Below, piece after piece: positions 32,777 through 40,523 of a stretch of 45,782 bases of DNA. The position numbers and the translations under genes are program-made. Each line of letters begins with the position of its first letter. Position 1 is the first letter of the stretch. The notes under the pieces were generated by a model that worked only from the letters and a program-made list of their open reading frames with translations, had not been told where the DNA came from and did no database searches. The stretch is taken from contig NZ_JANKOF010000032.1 in the NCBI RefSeq assembly GCF_024655565.1, positions 1-45,782 of the forward strand. The letters run 5' to 3'. The stretch is from Nitratireductor sp. ZSWI3. GTDB taxonomy: Bacteria; Pseudomonadota; Alphaproteobacteria; Rhizobiales; Rhizobiaceae.

Positions 32777-34252
32777 TTGCCCTTGTACCAGCCGATGATC
32801 CGCCACCTGAAATCCCCCGGGCTGTTTGCCGCGATCGACCGTGTTCCGGCACCTGGCACGCGTGCCGGCGAGCGTGTGTTCGAGGTCTTCAACCCGTCGA
32901 CCGGCGAATTGCTGGCGAGACTTCCCGACATGGGCGTCGACGAGACAAGGGCCGCGATCGACAGGGCCTTTGCTGCGCAGGCCGGATGGGCGGCCCTGAC
33001 CGCCCGCGAGCGCAGCGACGTGCTCTGGCGCTGGCATCAGCTGATCGTCGACCACACGGACGACCTCGCCGCCATCCTCACGGCCGAGATGGGCAAGCCG
33101 CTAGCCGAGGCGAAATCGGAGGTGGCCCACGCGGCGGCCTATCTGCAATGGTACGCCGAAGAGGCCAACCGTATCTATGGCGAGACGATCTCCGCTCCCT
33201 CGACGGACCGCCGCATGCTGGTCATCAAGCAGCCGATCGGCGTGGTCGGCACGATCACGCCCTGGAACTTCCCGGCCTCGATGGTCGCGCGCAAGATCTC
33301 GCCGGCCCTGGCGGCCGGCTGCACGATCGTGCTCAAGCCTGCCGAACAGACGCCTCTGGTGGCGGGGGCGATGTTCGCGCTCGCCGCGGAAGCCGGTTTT
33401 CCGGAGGGCGTCGTCAACCTGATCTACGCCTCTGAAGGCGATGCGATCGGCCGCGAGCTCTGTTCCAATCCGAAGGTCCGCAAGATCAGCTTCACCGGCT
33501 CGACCGAGGTGGGCCGGCTGCTCATGCGCCAGTGCTCGGACCAGATCAAGAAGGTCAGCCTCGAGCTCGGCGGCAATGCGCCGTTCATCGTCTTCGACGA
33601 TGCCGACATAGACGCGGCCGTGGACGGCGCGATCCAGGCGAAGTTCCGCAATGCCGGCCAGACCTGCGTTTCGGCCAATCGCCTCTACGTCCAGTCGGCG
33701 GTTCATGATGCATTCGTCGAGAAATTCGTGGAGAAGGTCCGCCACCTCCCGGTTGGCGACGGCTTCGATTCAGACGTGGCGATCGGCCCTCTGATCGACA
33801 GCCACGCGCTGGCCAAGATCGAACTCCACATCGCCGACGTTGTCGCCAAGGGCGGCGTGGTTCGCTGCGGGGGCAACCGCATCGGTGAAAAGGGCACGTT
33901 TTTCCAGCCCACGGTCCTCACCCGGATCTCCCACGACATGACGGTGGCGCAGGAGGAGACGTTCGGGCCGGTGGCCCCGATCATCCGCTTCGAGGATGCG
34001 GACCAGGTCGTGCACGAGGCCAACGACACGATCTACGGCCTCGCGGCCTATTTCTATGCCTCGAACCTGAAGCGCGTTTGGCACGTGGCCGAGGCCCTCG
34101 AATACGGCATGGTGGGGATCAACACGGGACGCATGTCGTCGGAAGCCGCGCCATTCGGCGGCATCAAGCAGTCCGGCATCGGGCGCGAGGGCTCCCGCCA
34201 CGGGCTCGAGGATTACCTTGAGATGAAATATCTCTGCATGGGCGGGATCTGA
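32777..34252 (+). CDS. gabD: NAD(P)-dependent succinate-semialdehyde dehydrogenase-type ALDH
   Basis: 491 residues. Cofactor motif TPWNFP (about 161-166), general base in SLELGG (Glu about 263), nucleophile in GQTCVSANR (Cys about 297) and C-terminal FGGIKQSGIGREG are those of GabD-like dehydrogenases. It oxidises an acidic semialdehyde, classically succinate semialdehyde, to the acid. The TTG at 32777 has GAGGAGG about eight bases upstream; an ATG at 32795 is the alternative. No gabT or GABA transporter is adjacent, so the true aldehyde could come from another pathway. Confidence 0.82.
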   Translation: MPLYQPMIRHLKSPGLFAAIDRVPAPGTRAGERVFEVFNPSTGELLARLPDMGVDETRAAIDRAFAAQAGWAALTARERSDVLWRWHQLIVDHTDDLAAILTAEMGKPLAEAKSEVAHAAAYLQWYAEEANRIYGETISAPSTDRRMLVIKQPIGVVGTITPWNFPASMVARKISPALAAGCTIVLKPAEQTPLVAGAMFALAAEAGFPEGVVNLIYASEGDAIGRELCSNPKVRKISFTGSTEVGRLLMRQCSDQIKKVSLELGGNAPFIVFDDADIDAAVDGAIQAKFRNAGQTCVSANRLYVQSAVHDAFVEKFVEKVRHLPVGDGFDSDVAIGPLIDSHALAKIELHIADVVAKGGVVRCGGNRIGEKGTFFQPTVLTRISHDMTVAQEETFGPVAPIIRFEDADQVVHEANDTIYGLAAYFYASNLKRVWHVAEALEYGMVGINTGRMSSEAAPFGGIKQSGIGREGSRHGLEDYLEMKYLCMGGI

Positions 34253-34258
34253 CGGGAA

Positions 34259-34273
34259 GTCCCCGGCCCGGGG
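34259..34273. terminator. GC palindrome after the aldehyde dehydrogenase gene
   Basis: CCCCGG-C-CCGGGG directly follows the stop codon by about eight bases. Strong stem, but almost no loop and no T run, so termination is only likely. Confidence 0.3.
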
Positions 34274-34454
34274 CCATGCGTCCTCATGCGCACACCCCGA
34301 GAGGTCCAGGGCATGCTCGGAACCTACGGAGCCCTTCTCCTGGGGGCCGGCGCGCTCATCTCCACATTCTAGCGGATCGGCCCGCAAATCAGTTCCGATT
34401 TTCGGAAATCATGGTGCACATTTGCAGCGTCCATTGTGCGGCCGAACGGCAGGG

Positions 34455-35144
34455 TCAGGGAAAACGATCCTCGACCGTTTCGCCCTCTGGCGCGTCCGCC
34501 TCGCCATAAGCCTTCGACAACAGCCCCGCATCCTCGAGCGCCTCGATGTCCGGCAGGTCGCGCAGCGACTGCAGGCCGAAGGCGGCGAGGAACTGCTTCG
34601 TCGTCACATAGCTGTAGGGCGCGCCCGGCGTCGGGCTGCGCGGACCGGAGGCGAGGAAGCCGGCACCCCGCAGGGTGCCGATCGTGTCGCGCGAAACCTC
34701 CCGGCCGAAGATCTTCGACAGGTCGCCGCGGGTGATCGGCTGGAAATAGGCGACCGCCATCAGCACCATCGCCTCGAATTCCGACAGCGCCGAGGCCGGG
34801 CCGCGGGTCGGCGGCGCGGCCGCGCGGATGGTGTCGGCGAAACGCGCCCGGGTGCGGTGCTGCCAGCCGCCGGCGACCGCGACCAGTTCGTAGGGCCGCC
34901 CGCGCAGCTCTTCCTGCAGGTCGTCGATCAGAAGGTCGAGGCTGCAGTCGCGGCCCACAACGCGCGCCAGCGTCTCGCGGGTAACCGGCTCGGCCGAGGC
35001 AAAGATCACCGCCTCGACCCGCAACATCCACTCGCGCCAGCGCAGCTCCGGCGGCAGACCCTCGAGGTCGCGGTCGAACAGCGGCGCGCCGGCGCCGTTC
35101 GTCGCCTCATCCCGGGTCGCGTCCCCACGCGGTGCGACGTCCAT
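34455..35144 (-). CDS. ScpB-like (SMC-Scp complex) winged-helix protein
   Basis: 229 residues. Two winged-helix units as in ScpB: WMLRVEAVIFASAEPVTRETLARVVG (about 38-63) and ALSEFEAMVLMAVAYFQPITRGDLSKIFGREVSRDTIGTLRGAGFLASG (about 114-162), then PYSYVTTKQFLAAFGLQSLRDLPD. ScpB normally works with ScpA and SMC in chromosome condensation. No scpA is present; the partner is a DUF1403 gene that ends two bases upstream. The pairing near repABC suggests a plasmid-specific maintenance role (inference). Confidence 0.82.
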   Translation of the reverse strand: MDVAPRGDATRDEATNGAGAPLFDRDLEGLPPELRWREWMLRVEAVIFASAEPVTRETLARVVGRDCSLDLLIDDLQEELRGRPYELVAVAGGWQHRTRARFADTIRAAAPPTRGPASALSEFEAMVLMAVAYFQPITRGDLSKIFGREVSRDTIGTLRGAGFLASGPRSPTPGAPYSYVTTKQFLAAFGLQSLRDLPDIEALEDAGLLSKAYGEADAPEGETVEDRFP

Positions 35145-35146
35145 GG

Positions 35147-36100
35147 TCACAGCCCGAAGATCCGGAACGAGGCGCGGCCGGACAATTCGCGCACCGCGCC
35201 GAACCCCTGCAACCGGTCGAACAGCCGCATCGCCGCCCAGCGCGAGAGATTGCCACCGGGGGCCGAGGCGGGAACCGCATCCTCCTCGAGCAGCTTCTGA
35301 ATGACCGCTTCCGCGCCCCTGGTGCGCAGCTTGGGGGCGACGGCAAGAAGCGTCTGCGCATGCCGGGCGATCGCGCCCGCCGAGTGCAGGGCAGCGCCCG
35401 TCGCGTCCACCAGGGCAAGACAGACGGCGCCCGGAAAGGCCGGCTCCCCAGGCCGCACGCGCCCCCGTTCTCCAGCGATGCGGAAGGCCGGTCCGAAACG
35501 CTCGCCCATCAGCAGCGGGACGGGACGGTCCCATTTCAGGGTCGTGGCGATCAGCGTGTCGGCCAGCGCCCAGGCCAGCGGTTCGGCATCCGGCCGCACG
35601 CCGATAATCGCCGTCACCAGCGCCGCCGCCGCGAACGGCACCGGCCGGTCCGACTGCAGCGCCGCGTCGGCATGATCGACGGCTGCGGCAAGGCGCTCGT
35701 CCCAGGCAAGGCCAAGGAGATCGGCAACCTCGGCCACCGCCTTCGAGGACAAGCCGGGTCTTCGCGCCGCAACCCCTCTATAGGCCAGAAGCACCTTGCC
35801 GGCAGGGCCCGGATCATCGCCCGGCGCGGTCAGATAAACGGCGTCGCGCAGGCCCGCCTCATCCTCGCCGCGGCCCATCAGCCGATTGGCCCCCGCCGCG
35901 CATCTCAGCGCCTGCCGGGCCCGCCAGCAGCCGGCCCAGGCGGGGCGGCCGCACACCAGATCATCAAGGGATTTCAGGGCGATGCCGGCGGCGAAGGCGG
36001 CATCCGCCTGGCTTGGGTCGCGGCCGCGCGGCAGCGCCCAGCGCGGCAGGGCGGCCGGCGGCACGGCGGGCAAGGGCAATGCTGCAGCAAGCGAATCCAT
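35147..36100 (-). CDS. DUF1403-family plasmid protein
   Basis: 317 residues, Ala/Leu/Arg-rich and mostly helical, with no catalytic motif seen. [49 protein letters not shown] and the C-terminal [32 protein letters not shown], which looks like a winged helix, fit DUF1403, a family I know only from rhizobial plasmids near integrases and repABC. It is tightly followed by the ScpB-like gene and divergent from the recombinase. Function unknown. Confidence 0.75.
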   Translation of the reverse strand: MDSLAAALPLPAVPPAALPRWALPRGRDPSQADAAFAAGIALKSLDDLVCGRPAWAGCWRARQALRCAAGANRLMGRGEDEAGLRDAVYLTAPGDDPGPAGKVLLAYRGVAARRPGLSSKAVAEVADLLGLAWDERLAAAVDHADAALQSDRPVPFAAAALVTAIIGVRPDAEPLAWALADTLIATTLKWDRPVPLLMGERFGPAFRIAGERGRVRPGEPAFPGAVCLALVDATGAALHSAGAIARHAQTLLAVAPKLRTRGAEAVIQKLLEEDAVPASAPGGNLSRWAAMRLFDRLQGFGAVRELSGRASFRIFGL

Positions 36101-36176
36101 GCCGGGAGCCTACACCGGACGTGCAGTTTACGCCATTATTTTTGCGCCAAAGCGCACAGCCTGTCGCTCACAAATT

Positions 36177-36205
36177 ACGATCGATAATCTTGCATTATCG
36201 TTCGT
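36177..36205. promoter_or_regulatory. Palindromic operator between DUF1403 and the recombinase
   Basis: ACGATCGATAAT (36177-36188), spacer CTTGC, ATTATCGTTCGT (36194-36205): arms match at 11 of 12 positions, including a perfect inner CGATAAT/ATTATCG. It is AT-rich and 20 bases before the recombinase ATG. It is a likely shared operator or promoter, or possibly a recombinase core site. Confidence 0.55.
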
Positions 36206-36224
36206 TCTGTGAGATCCGTGCGAA

Positions 36225-37613
36225 ATGGCCTCTGCCATCGATCAAACGCCCGAAAACCGTCCTCGGGACGGCTCCCCTCAATCGCAGGAAACCTCCGCGG
36301 CTGTCAGTGAAACCGCGCCGTCTGCCCCGGCCGGACCTGACGAACCGGTCGCCGACGATCTTCCGGACATCATCGATGTGGTGATGGAGATGGGGAGAGC
36401 ACCGGAGGAGCCGCCGGCCGAAGCGAATGCCCTCCGCTATGGCTCCCAGCCCTTCGGGCGTTCGCCATCCTTCGAAAGGTCCACTGGACCTTCCGATACG
36501 CCTGAGGGCGTACCGGAGGCTCACCGTTCGGAGTTCGGAAAGCCAAATCATTGGCTTTCCGCCGGCGAAGCCGACCACTCCTCACCCCCTCCCCTGCCCC
36601 CACAATCGCAGGCGCAGCCGCCGGAACGCCTTCCCGGCCATCTCGAGGGCCTTGCCCACAGGGCGCGCGGCTATGTCGAGGCGGCGAGCTCGGCCAACAC
36701 GCGCCGCGCCTATGCGTCCGACTGGCGGCATTTTGCGAGCTGGTGCCGCCGGCAGGGCCTCGACCCGCTCCCGCCCGACCCGCAGGCCGTCGGCCTCTAC
36801 ATCACCGCGCTCTCCTCCGGCACGGCCTCGGGGGACAAGAAATCGGTGTCGACGATCGAACGGCGGCTCTCCTCGCTGACCTGGAACTATGCCCAGCGCG
36901 GCCAGCCGCTCGACAGGAAGGACCGGGCCATCGCCACCGTGCTCGCCGGCATTCGCAACACGCATGCCGCCCCGCCGCGCCAGAAGGAGGCGATCCTGCC
37001 CGAGGATCTGATCGCCATGCTGGAAACGCTCGACCGGGGAACGCTGCGCGGCCTGCGCGACCGCGCCATGCTCCTGATCGCCTTCGCCGGGGCCTTGCGC
37101 CGTTCCGAGGTCGTCGGGCTCGACATCGGCCGCGACCAGACCGAGGACGGGCGCGGCTGGATCGAGATCTTCGACCAGGGCCTGCTCATCACCCTGCGCG
37201 GCAAGACCGGCTGGCGCGAGGTGGAGATCGGCCGCGGCTCGTCCGAAGCCACCTGCCCGGTCGCGGCCCTTCAGACCTGGCTCAGATTCGCCCGGATCGC
37301 GCATGGCCCCCTGTTTCGCAGGGTCACCGGCCACGGCAAAAAGGTCGGCGCCGACCGCCTCAACGACCAGGAAGTGGCGCGTCTGGTCAAGCGCACGGCG
37401 CTCGCCGCCGGCGTGCGCGGCGATCTGCCCGAGCAGGAACGGGTGCAAAAATTCGCCGGCCATTCCCTGCGCGCCGGCCTCGCCTCCTCGGCCGAGGTCG
37501 ACGAGCGCCACGTCCAGAAGCAGCTCGGTCACGCATCAGCCGAGATGACCCGCAAATACCAGCGCCGCCGCGATCGCTTCCGGGTCAATCTCACCAAGGC
37601 GAGCGGATTGTAG
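36225..37613 (+). CDS. Tyrosine recombinase/integrase
   Basis: 462 residues. An unusual disordered N-terminal extension (1-140) precedes a SAM-like core-binding domain (about 145-245: ARGYVEAASSANTRRAYASDWRHFASWC) and the catalytic domain. Catalytic residues seen: Arg in AGALRRSEVVGL (about 289), the HSLR box (His 413, Arg 416), LGH (His 436) and the nucleophile Tyr 445 in TRKYQRR. Such recombinases next to repABC usually resolve replicon multimers. Three palindromes are embedded in frame within the N-terminal extension, which looks like an inserted repeat. It diverges from DUF1403. Confidence 0.87.
   Translation: MASAIDQTPENRPRDGSPQSQETSAAVSETAPSAPAGPDEPVADDLPDIIDVVMEMGRAPEEPPAEANALRYGSQPFGRSPSFERSTGPSDTPEGVPEAHRSEFGKPNHWLSAGEADHSSPPPLPPQSQAQPPERLPGHLEGLAHRARGYVEAASSANTRRAYASDWRHFASWCRRQGLDPLPPDPQAVGLYITALSSGTASGDKKSVSTIERRLSSLTWNYAQRGQPLDRKDRAIATVLAGIRNTHAAPPRQKEAILPEDLIAMLETLDRGTLRGLRDRAMLLIAFAGALRRSEVVGLDIGRDQTEDGRGWIEIFDQGLLITLRGKTGWREVEIGRGSSEATCPVAALQTWLRFARIAHGPLFRRVTGHGKKVGADRLNDQEVARLVKRTALAAGVRGDLPEQERVQKFAGHSLRAGLASSAEVDERHVQKQLGHASAEMTRKYQRRRDRFRVNLTKASGL
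36476..36561. repeat. Cluster of three palindromes inside the recombinase coding sequence
   Basis: AAGGTCC-ACT-GGACCTT (36476-36492); TACGCC-TGAG-GGCGTA (36497-36512), with CCG/CGG pairing outside it; and CGGAAAGCCAA-ATCA-TTGGCTTTCCG (36536-36561, a perfect 11-bp stem). The block is read in frame as part of a low-complexity linker. It resembles a palindromic element that inserted into a gene and stayed open. Confidence 0.6.
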
Positions 37614-37654
37614 GCGCCCTCCCCTCCCTTCGCCGGGCCTTATCCATCAACGAC

Positions 37655-37682
37655 ATGAATCGGTCGTCCGAAACCGATTCAT
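37655..37682. terminator. 10-bp hairpin after the recombinase
   Basis: ATGAATCGGT, loop CGTCCGAA, ACCGATTCAT: a perfect 10-bp stem 41 bases past the recombinase stop and 45 before the WGR gene. No T tract follows. It may be a terminator, an operator, or a recombination site. Confidence 0.45.
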
Positions 37683-37727
37683 CGAATGCGTTGGACGCGC
37701 CCGCCGGCTGTCGGGGAAGATCGCGCC

Positions 37728-37970
37728 ATGACGGAAAAGACGTTCTGCCACCTCCTGAAGCGCATCGATCCCGATCGCAACATGGCGCGCTTTTATGCGC
37801 TGTCCGTGGAGCCGACCCTTTTCGGCGATGCCGCGCTGGTGCGCCAATGGGGCCGGATCGGGACACGGGGACAGTTGAAGATCAACCTGTTCGACACGAG
37901 AAGCGCCGCCGAAACCGCCCTCGCCCGCCTCGCGGAACGGAAACTGCGCCGCGGCTACCGGTCGGACTGA
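37728..37970 (+). CDS. Small WGR-domain protein
   Basis: 80 residues, essentially one WGR domain: NMARFYALSVEPTLFGDAALVRQWGRIGTRGQLKINLFDTRSAAETALARLAERKLRRGY, with the signature W-G-R at about 41-43. In eukaryotic PARPs this domain touches DNA ends; stand-alone bacterial versions are common on plasmids and have no proven role. It is convergent with the RES toxin gene, 13 bases apart. Confidence 0.82.
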   Translation: MTEKTFCHLLKRIDPDRNMARFYALSVEPTLFGDAALVRQWGRIGTRGQLKINLFDTRSAAETALARLAERKLRRGYRSD

Positions 37971-37983
37971 AGCGCAAGGCGCC

Positions 37984-38496
37984 CTACAACCACGAGGCGG
38001 GGCTGTTCGGCAGCCTGTGCTCCGGGTCGACCACGCGCAGTTCGGGCAGGCCTTCGCCGTTCCAGCGCCACAGGGCGACACAGCTTCCACCGGGCGACAT
38101 GAAGGACGGGTAGATCACGCCGTCAAAGCCTCCGTGCATGAGGTCGTGGCGTGTCCGGTGGGTCTCGGGCACACGTCCCGCATCCATCTCGGCGCGCCAT
38201 TCGCACCGGTGGAGGTCGGCGGAAAGGCCGAGCGCCTCGAGCTTCTCGGGCACGGTGAGATCCGCCAGCCGTGCGCCGCCCAGCGTCAGTTGCGCAATCA
38301 GCGCCGGATGCTGGACAAAACCCTGATTGTACTCGGCCCAGGCGGTCGACAATTCACGCGCCGCATAGATGGTTGGCGCGCCGACCGGGTTCCAGCGGCC
38401 GCCGAAGCGCGAAGCCCCCTCCCCCGAGAGCGGCGCATGCGCCCAGCGCGGCACATAGGCCCGCCATAGCGTCTGCGACGTGGTCACGTCAGGCAT
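37984..38496 (-). CDS. RES-domain toxin (NAD+-degrading family)
   Basis: 170 residues. The RES pattern is intact: LWRAYVPRWAHAPLSGEGASRFGGRWNPVGAPTIYAA with the key Arg and GGRWN, TAWAEYNQ with the Glu (about 53), and SFMSPGGSCVALWRW. RES toxins such as MbcT are NAD+ phosphorylases or glycohydrolases that stop growth by depleting NAD+. ATG 38496 lies eight bases inside the antitoxin gene, so translation is coupled. Together they form an addiction pair on this replicon. Confidence 0.88.
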   Translation of the reverse strand: MPDVTTSQTLWRAYVPRWAHAPLSGEGASRFGGRWNPVGAPTIYAARELSTAWAEYNQGFVQHPALIAQLTLGGARLADLTVPEKLEALGLSADLHRCEWRAEMDAGRVPETHRTRHDLMHGGFDGVIYPSFMSPGGSCVALWRWNGEGLPELRVVDPEHRLPNSPASWL

Positions 38497-38860
38497 AAAC
38501 GCCGGCGCGCACCGCCTCGAGATACGCAAGCACCTTGCCTGCCTTGCCCTCGCCGACCAGGTCATAAGCGGTCTTGCCGGCCCAGCCCGGTATCGGCTGA
38601 TGCTTGAACCAGATGACGGCGCGATGCTCGTCGCCGGCCATCTCGGTCGCCATCGCCAGAATGCGCACCACCGGGCTCAGGGCCTGGTCCACCTTGCGCT
38701 GGCCCGATTTCGCCGTCAGCGTGTTGCGCGCGACCCCGATCAGGCGGGCGAGCTCGGCCAGCGTCACGCCCAGAAGCTCCGAAACCCGGCGCGCCGACAG
38801 GAAGGGCGCCCGTTCGTCGGCGAAATGTGCCGCCGCGAAATCCATGTTTGCCGCTACCAT
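38489..38860 (-). CDS. Xre/MbcA/ParS-type antitoxin
   Basis: 123 residues. An Xre-like helix-turn-helix (about 24-55: VSELLGVTLAELARLIGVARNTLTAKSGQRKV) is followed by the toxin-binding C-terminal domain (about 62-121: SPVVRILAMATEMAGDEHRAVIWFKHQPIPGWAGKTAYDLVGEGKAGKVLAYLEAVRAGVYA), the standard partner of RES toxins. ATG 38860 has GAGAGG about eight bases upstream. It should neutralise the toxin and repress its own promoter, where a 7-bp inverted repeat is visible. Confidence 0.88.
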   Translation of the reverse strand: MVAANMDFAAAHFADERAPFLSARRVSELLGVTLAELARLIGVARNTLTAKSGQRKVDQALSPVVRILAMATEMAGDEHRAVIWFKHQPIPGWAGKTAYDLVGEGKAGKVLAYLEAVRAGVYA

Positions 38861-38881
38861 CGTGCCATCCTCTCTTTCGGG

Positions 38882-38924
38882 ATTGAACCTAAAACAATCA
38901 TATCTTGATCGTTCGATGTTCAAT
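38882..38924. promoter_or_regulatory. Promoter/operator region of the RES-Xre pair
   Basis: AT-rich stretch with ATTGAAC (38882-38888) and its inverse GTTCAAT (38918-38924), lying just upstream of the antitoxin start. The spacing suggests two antitoxin binding sites flanking the promoter. Confidence 0.4.
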
Positions 38925-38946
38925 TTATGCGCAAATCCAGCGCATT

Positions 38947-40299
38947 TCAAGATAGGTCCGGCTTTCGCATACCCGCAACGGCCTTCTGCTTCGCGGCGAG
39001 CAGCGCGTTCAGCATCGGCTTCACCGAGAAGCTTCCATCATTGGCGCGCTCCGTCAGCCGCCGCAGATAACCGCCTGGCGAACGGATCGCCTCGGCGCGT
39101 TCGAGGATCGCCGCGATGGTGATGGCCGCGTTGATCTCGCCCATCTGCGTTCGGGCCTCCGCCCAGGCGTCCGGCGAGACACCGAGCATCGAGCGAACGG
39201 TTTCCGCGGCCTTCACGAAATCGCGCCAGTCGGCCAGCCCGCCCGGCGCATAGTCGCGGATCTGCGGGCAGGCGGACGTCACCAGATCGAGTTCCATCGC
39301 CGGCGCCCGTTTCTGCCTGGCACCATCCGGCATCCCGTGCTCCTGCCCGGCATTTCCCTGCTTCCGCCGTTGGGAGCTGGCAACCGGCGCTTCCGTTTCA
39401 ATGGTTTCCATGCTTTTTTCAAGATGGGATTCTGGGTTTGAATTATGAATATGGCGCTCATTTTGACCTGCATTGGCGCTCATATTACTGGTTTTCCCTT
39501 CTCCATCCTTCATCTCCCCGGCAGCCAGATCGGCTTCCGAAAGGCCTTCGAGGTAGATCTTCTCGACCTCCAGGCGAAGGCTGGCGAGGGCATCGCGACG
39601 CGCTTTCAGCGTCTCCCAGTCCGTGTTGCGGCCGAGGCGGCCGGAAAGCATCTGCAGCCGCTCGGCAAAGGCTGCAAACGCTCTTCCCCTGCCCTCTTCC
39701 CCGGCCACGCGGATGATGGCGGCGATGTCGCGCAGGTGGATCGTCACCTCGCTGCGAAGCGCCCGCAGCGCCCGCGACAGACGGCGCGCCTCCGCCGCAT
39801 GCGCCTCGATCTCGGCGGCGCGCATCACCAGCGGCGCGAGATCGAAACCGAAGGCGGCCTCGATCTGCCCGTCCTCCCCGCGTCTGGCGTAACGCTTTCC
39901 GTTGGCGCTGTCGCGGCGCAGGATCAGCCCTGCCTGCACGAGAGCGGCCAGATGCCGGCGCAGCGTCGCCGGCGCCATGCCGCGCGCCCGCAGCGAGAGT
40001 TCGGCATTGGAGGGAAACACCACCAGCTCGCCGCTCGGATCGAGCAGGCGCTCATTGTCGAAGCTCACCAGCGCTTCCAGGACGACGATGGCGCGGTCGG
40101 AGAGGCCGAGCGCCAGCCGGGCCTCGGTTACCGCCCGCAGGAGCTGCCATTTGTCGACGGCCGCGTCGGCTGCTTCCCTGCGCCCCTCGGCACCCGCGTC
40201 GAGCGCCTCCCGCGCCCGCCGAACCTGCTCGTTGACGATGAATTGGGCGCGCGACAACCCTCTCCCGCCGAAGGGCGAGATCGCAAACCTGTCCGTCAT
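38947..40299 (-). CDS. repC: Plasmid replication initiator RepC
   Basis: 450 residues. The N-terminal block (about 1-170) with RFAISPFGGRGLSRAQFIVNEQ, DRAIVVLEALVSFDNERLL...LVVFPSNAELSLRARGMAPATLRRHLAALVQAGLI and the winged helix is typical of RepC. A variable linker (about 260-345) precedes the C-terminal domain (QIRDYAPGGLADWRDFVKAAETVRSMLGVSPDAW). RepC starts replication at an origin inside its own gene. ATG 40299 has AAGGTAAGG upstream. The gene is third in repABC, separated from repB by the antisense RNA locus. Confidence 0.93.
   Translation of the reverse strand: MTDRFAISPFGGRGLSRAQFIVNEQVRRAREALDAGAEGRREAADAAVDKWQLLRAVTEARLALGLSDRAIVVLEALVSFDNERLLDPSGELVVFPSNAELSLRARGMAPATLRRHLAALVQAGLILRRDSANGKRYARRGEDGQIEAAFGFDLAPLVMRAAEIEAHAAEARRLSRALRALRSEVTIHLRDIAAIIRVAGEEGRGRAFAAFAERLQMLSGRLGRNTDWETLKARRDALASLRLEVEKIYLEGLSEADLAAGEMKDGEGKTSNMSANAGQNERHIHNSNPESHLEKSMETIETEAPVASSQRRKQGNAGQEHGMPDGARQKRAPAMELDLVTSACPQIRDYAPGGLADWRDFVKAAETVRSMLGVSPDAWAEARTQMGEINAAITIAAILERAEAIRSPGGYLRRLTERANDGSFSVKPMLNALLAAKQKAVAGMRKPDLS
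39405..39525. other. AT-rich stretch in repC, candidate replication origin
   Basis: Within the linker-coding part of repC the sequence becomes conspicuously AT-rich (for example the run around 39410-39470). Origins of repABC plasmids are known to lie in such an AT-rich stretch of repC. Candidate only; no repeats were resolved. Confidence 0.4.
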
Positions 40300-40352
40300 T
40301 GCCTTACCTTTCAGTAGGCAAGAAAAAGACGCCCACCGGAACGAACCGATGC

Positions 40353-40437
40353 TTGACAAAGAACGGTGGAAGTGATTCTTTCAGATTGCTACATCGAAAG
40401 GGGCTTCCGGAATGGCGACGTTCTGGGGGCCTTTTTT
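40353..40437 (+). ncRNA. Antisense counter-transcribed RNA (incA-type) between repB and repC
   Basis: On the strand opposite to repABC, a -35 TTGACA (40353-40358) is followed about 50 bases later by a strong intrinsic terminator. GGCTTCCGGAA (40402-40412), loop of eight, TTCTGGGGGCC (40421-40431) pair over 11 positions with G-T wobbles, then TTTTTT (40432-40437). The -10 (around 40374-40381) is poor. The RNA itself would run from about 40387 to 40437, the usual size for repABC antisense RNAs, which control RepC synthesis and incompatibility. Confidence 0.8.
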
Positions 40438-40523
40438 CTTGCGTGCTTTCCTCTCTTTTCGTCCTCGTTCTCTCCGGCCGCCCGGCCGGCATCTCGTGTG
40501 ACCCGCCCGGCCGGCCGTCTCCG

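Noticed and set aside
34286-34372. 28-codon frame with one hydrophobic segment (MLGTYGALLLGAGALISTF)
   Set aside because: Could be a membrane microprotein, but there is no ribosome site and it overlaps another short frame; not enough to call a gene.
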